Notes under the pieces: model-generated
What the model was told of the DNA's origin: nothing
Database searches by the model: none
Seen by the model: the letters and a program-made list of their open reading frames with translations, nothing else
Position numbers and translations under genes: made by a program
Origin: Ruminococcus flavefaciens
GTDB taxonomy: Bacteria; Bacillota_A; Clostridia; Oscillospirales; Ruminococcaceae
Assembly (NCBI GenBank): GCA_004556875.1
Contig: SFFP01000100.1
Location: 1-6,843 of the forward strand
Length of the DNA: 6,843 nucleotides
Reading direction: 5' to 3'
Part shown: in pieces, positions 5,122 to 6,843 of the stretch
How positions within the stretch are numbered: position 1 is the stretch's first letter
Layout of the letters: each line of letters begins with the position of its first letter

Positions 5122-6843
5122 TTATTCAACATTTCCAACAGCAGAAATTACTTCTGTCAGAAGGTTTGCAGGAAGCTGCTCATATCTTACAAAATCAAAT
5201 GTGAAGCTTCCCAGACCTCTTGTGGTCTGACGGAGATACATTGCGAAATCGTGCATCTCACGCATAGGAACTTCTGCCTGTATCATGGTATTTCCGTTGC
5301 CCACAGGCTCCATACCGAGAACTCTGCCTCTGCGCTTGTTGAGCTCACCCATGATATCGCCTGTATTTTCATCAGGAGCTGTTACTTTAAGCTCACCGAT
5401 AGGCTCAAGCATTACAGGATCAGCCTGACGGAGTCCCTCCTTGTATGCGATAGAAGCTGCTGTCTTGAATGCCATTTCTGACGAGTCAACAGGATGATAA
5501 GAACCATCTACAAGTATAGCCTTGAGACCTACTACAGGGCAGCCTGCAAGAACGCCTTTCTTAACTGACTCTTCAAGTCCCTTCTGTACTGCCGGGAAGA
5601 AGTTCTTAGGTACAGCACCGCCGAATATCTTCTCCTCGAATACCAGTGTATCGCTTACGCACGGCTCAAACTCTATCCAAACATCACCGAACTGACCGTG
5701 ACCGCCTGACTGCTTCTTATGGCGGCCCTGAACCTTTACCTTCTTGCGGATAGTCTCCTTGTAAGCTATCTTAGGAACTGTAAGGTTTACCTCTACGCCG
5801 AATTTGCTCTTGAGCTTAGCAGCAGCAACTTCGATATGCTGTTCACCGAGACCGCTGAGTATCTGCTCCTTTGTTGTCTCGTCCTGAACATATGTGAGAG
5901 TAGGATCTTCCTCGATAAGACGCTGCATACTTGCAGATATCTTAGCCTCGTCGCCCTGTGCCTTAGCCTTTACAGCCATTGAATAGCAAGGTCTTGGGAA
6001 TTCCATATTTGCAAACTCAACTACCTTTGAAGAGTCTGAAAGTGTATCACCTGTATTTGCGGATATCTTAGAAGCTACAACTATATCGCCCGCATAAGCA
6101 GCTGATACCTCTATCTGCTTCTTTCCGCAGAGTGTATAGAGCTTGCCGATCTTCTCGCTGCTGCCTGTTGATGAGTTAGTTACCTCACAGTTAGCGGAAA
6201 GCTTGCCTGACATAACTCTTATGAATGACATCTTGCCAACGAACGGATCGGCAACTGTCTTGAATACGAAAGCTGAAAGCGGCTCGTTTACATCGCACTT
6301 TACTTCTACAACATCCTGTGTAGCTGTATATGCTTCAGCTGCATATACTTCATTAGGTGACGGGAGAAGAAGCTCTATCTCCTTGAGAAGCATATCTATA
6401 CCTGCAAGATCAGCAGCAGATGTGCATACAACAGGAGTGATGATACCTCTGTTCATACCATCGTGGATACCGTCGATAAGCTCTTTCTGAGTGAATGCCT
6501 CGCCCTCGAAGAACTTCTCCATAAGCTCCTCTGAAGTCTCTGCAACGGCTTCGCTTACCGCAGCAATAAGACCGTCAACACGATACTCAAACTTTTCGGA
6601 TATCTCAGCTGTCGGCATCTCTGTCTCGATAGCGTTGCCCTTATCGTCGTACTTATAGCACTTCATCTCAATGAGATTCACATACTCAACGATCTGACCG
6701 TTGCTTATAACAGGAACTACTACAGGGCATACTGTAGGTCCGAAAACGGTTTTAAGCTCAGTGAGAACGTTGAAGAAATTAGCGTCCTTGTCGTCGATCT
6801 TTGTAACAACGAACATCTTTGACTTGCCCTGCTTTACAGCCTC
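5122..6843 (-). CDS. Elongation factor G paralogue, 3' part (N-terminus beyond the right edge)
   Basis: 573 codons are present and the frame is open to the edge, so the ATG at 6816 is internal. About 120 residues with the P-loop and switch regions are missing. Counted from the first codon in the window: TKID (14-17) is the G4 motif, a TSA near 141 is G5, domain II follows at about 187-275, domain III at 288-358, domain IV from about 360 with GRHKKQSGGHGQFGDVW and the loop GSYHPVDSSEM, and domain V from about 480 to the end. EF-G drives translocation on the ribosome. The HKKQSGGHGQ segment and HPVDSSE (HDVDSSE in classical EF-G) recall the EF-G-like second lineage. The gene ends in a terminator without a following tuf gene, which also argues against the str-operon fusA. 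Its exact role (translation, ribosome recycling or other) cannot be told from this part. Confidence 0.9.
   Translation of the reverse strand, partial: EAVKQGKSKMFVVTKIDDKDANFFNVLTELKTVFGPTVCPVVVPVISNGQIVEYVNLIEMKCYKYDDKGNAIETEMPTAEISEKFEYRVDGLIAAVSEAVAETSEELMEKFFEGEAFTQKELIDGIHDGMNRGIITPVVCTSAADLAGIDMLLKEIELLLPSPNEVYAAEAYTATQDVVEVKCDVNEPLSAFVFKTVADPFVGKMSFIRVMSGKLSANCEVTNSSTGSSEKIGKLYTLCGKKQIEVSAAYAGDIVVASKISANTGDTLSDSSKVVEFANMEFPRPCYSMAVKAKAQGDEAKISASMQRLIEEDPTLTYVQDETTKEQILSGLGEQHIEVAAAKLKSKFGVEVNLTVPKIAYKETIRKKVKVQGRHKKQSGGHGQFGDVWIEFEPCVSDTLVFEEKIFGGAVPKNFFPAVQKGLEESVKKGVLAGCPVVGLKAILVDGSYHPVDSSEMAFKTAASIAYKEGLRQADPVMLEPIGELKVTAPDENTGDIMGELNKRRGRVLGMEPVGNGNTMIQAEVPMREMHDFAMYLRQTTRGLGSFTFDFVRYEQLPANLLTEVISAVGNVE

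Noticed and set aside
5071..5481. 136-codon plus-strand frame starting in the terminator of the EF-G-like gene
   Set aside because: It begins inside the terminator hairpin and is antisense to conserved EF-G domain V, so it is a shadow.

Overview
The window looks like a chromosomal segment of a low-to-moderate G+C clostridial Firmicute, probably a gut Ruminococcus-type (Oscillospiraceae) organism. This rests on AGGAG-type ribosome sites, TTGACA/TATAAT promoters with extended -10 elements, compact stem plus U-tract terminators, and the style of the proteins. The genus is inferred and nothing in the window proves it.

Layout from left to right. Bases 1-164 are a control region. A strong rightward promoter carries a perfect 9-bp-arm inverted repeat of SmtB/ArsR type just downstream of its -10. 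A likely leftward promoter points at something beyond the left edge, next to a 16-bp palindrome. Bases 165-2783 (+) encode an 872-residue zinc/cadmium/lead-type P1B ATPase. Its N-terminus has two near-duplicate CAHC metal-binding domains separated by a His-rich linker with four Asp-Glu-Glu-Cys-Gly-Cys repeats. Bases 2784-2918 separate convergent genes and hold two terminators and an extra palindrome. On the minus strand, two G3E (CobW/COG0523-type) GTPase genes form an operon read from about 5030 down to 2919. The first (4994-3900) is a canonical CICC-bearing metallochaperone with a 60-residue His-rich insert. The second (3875-2919, GTG start) joins a divergent G3E domain to a C-terminal domain that I recognise as like the YcgQ/DUF1980 (TIGR03943) domain. 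Bases 5122-6843 (-) hold the 3' part of an elongation factor G paralogue, cut by the right edge and closed by its own terminator.

Together the pump and the two GTPases make a zinc (or related divalent metal) homeostasis locus. The pump is probably derepressed by metal through an ArsR/SmtB repressor encoded elsewhere. The GTPase pair is probably involved in delivering or buffering metal. The most unusual points are the G3E-DUF1980 fusion, the complementary motif losses in the two GTPases (one lacks a standard NKxD, the other lacks CxCC), and the Cys-Gly-Cys plus poly-His motif found both in the pump linker and in the chaperone linker. The EF-G paralogue appears functionally unrelated.
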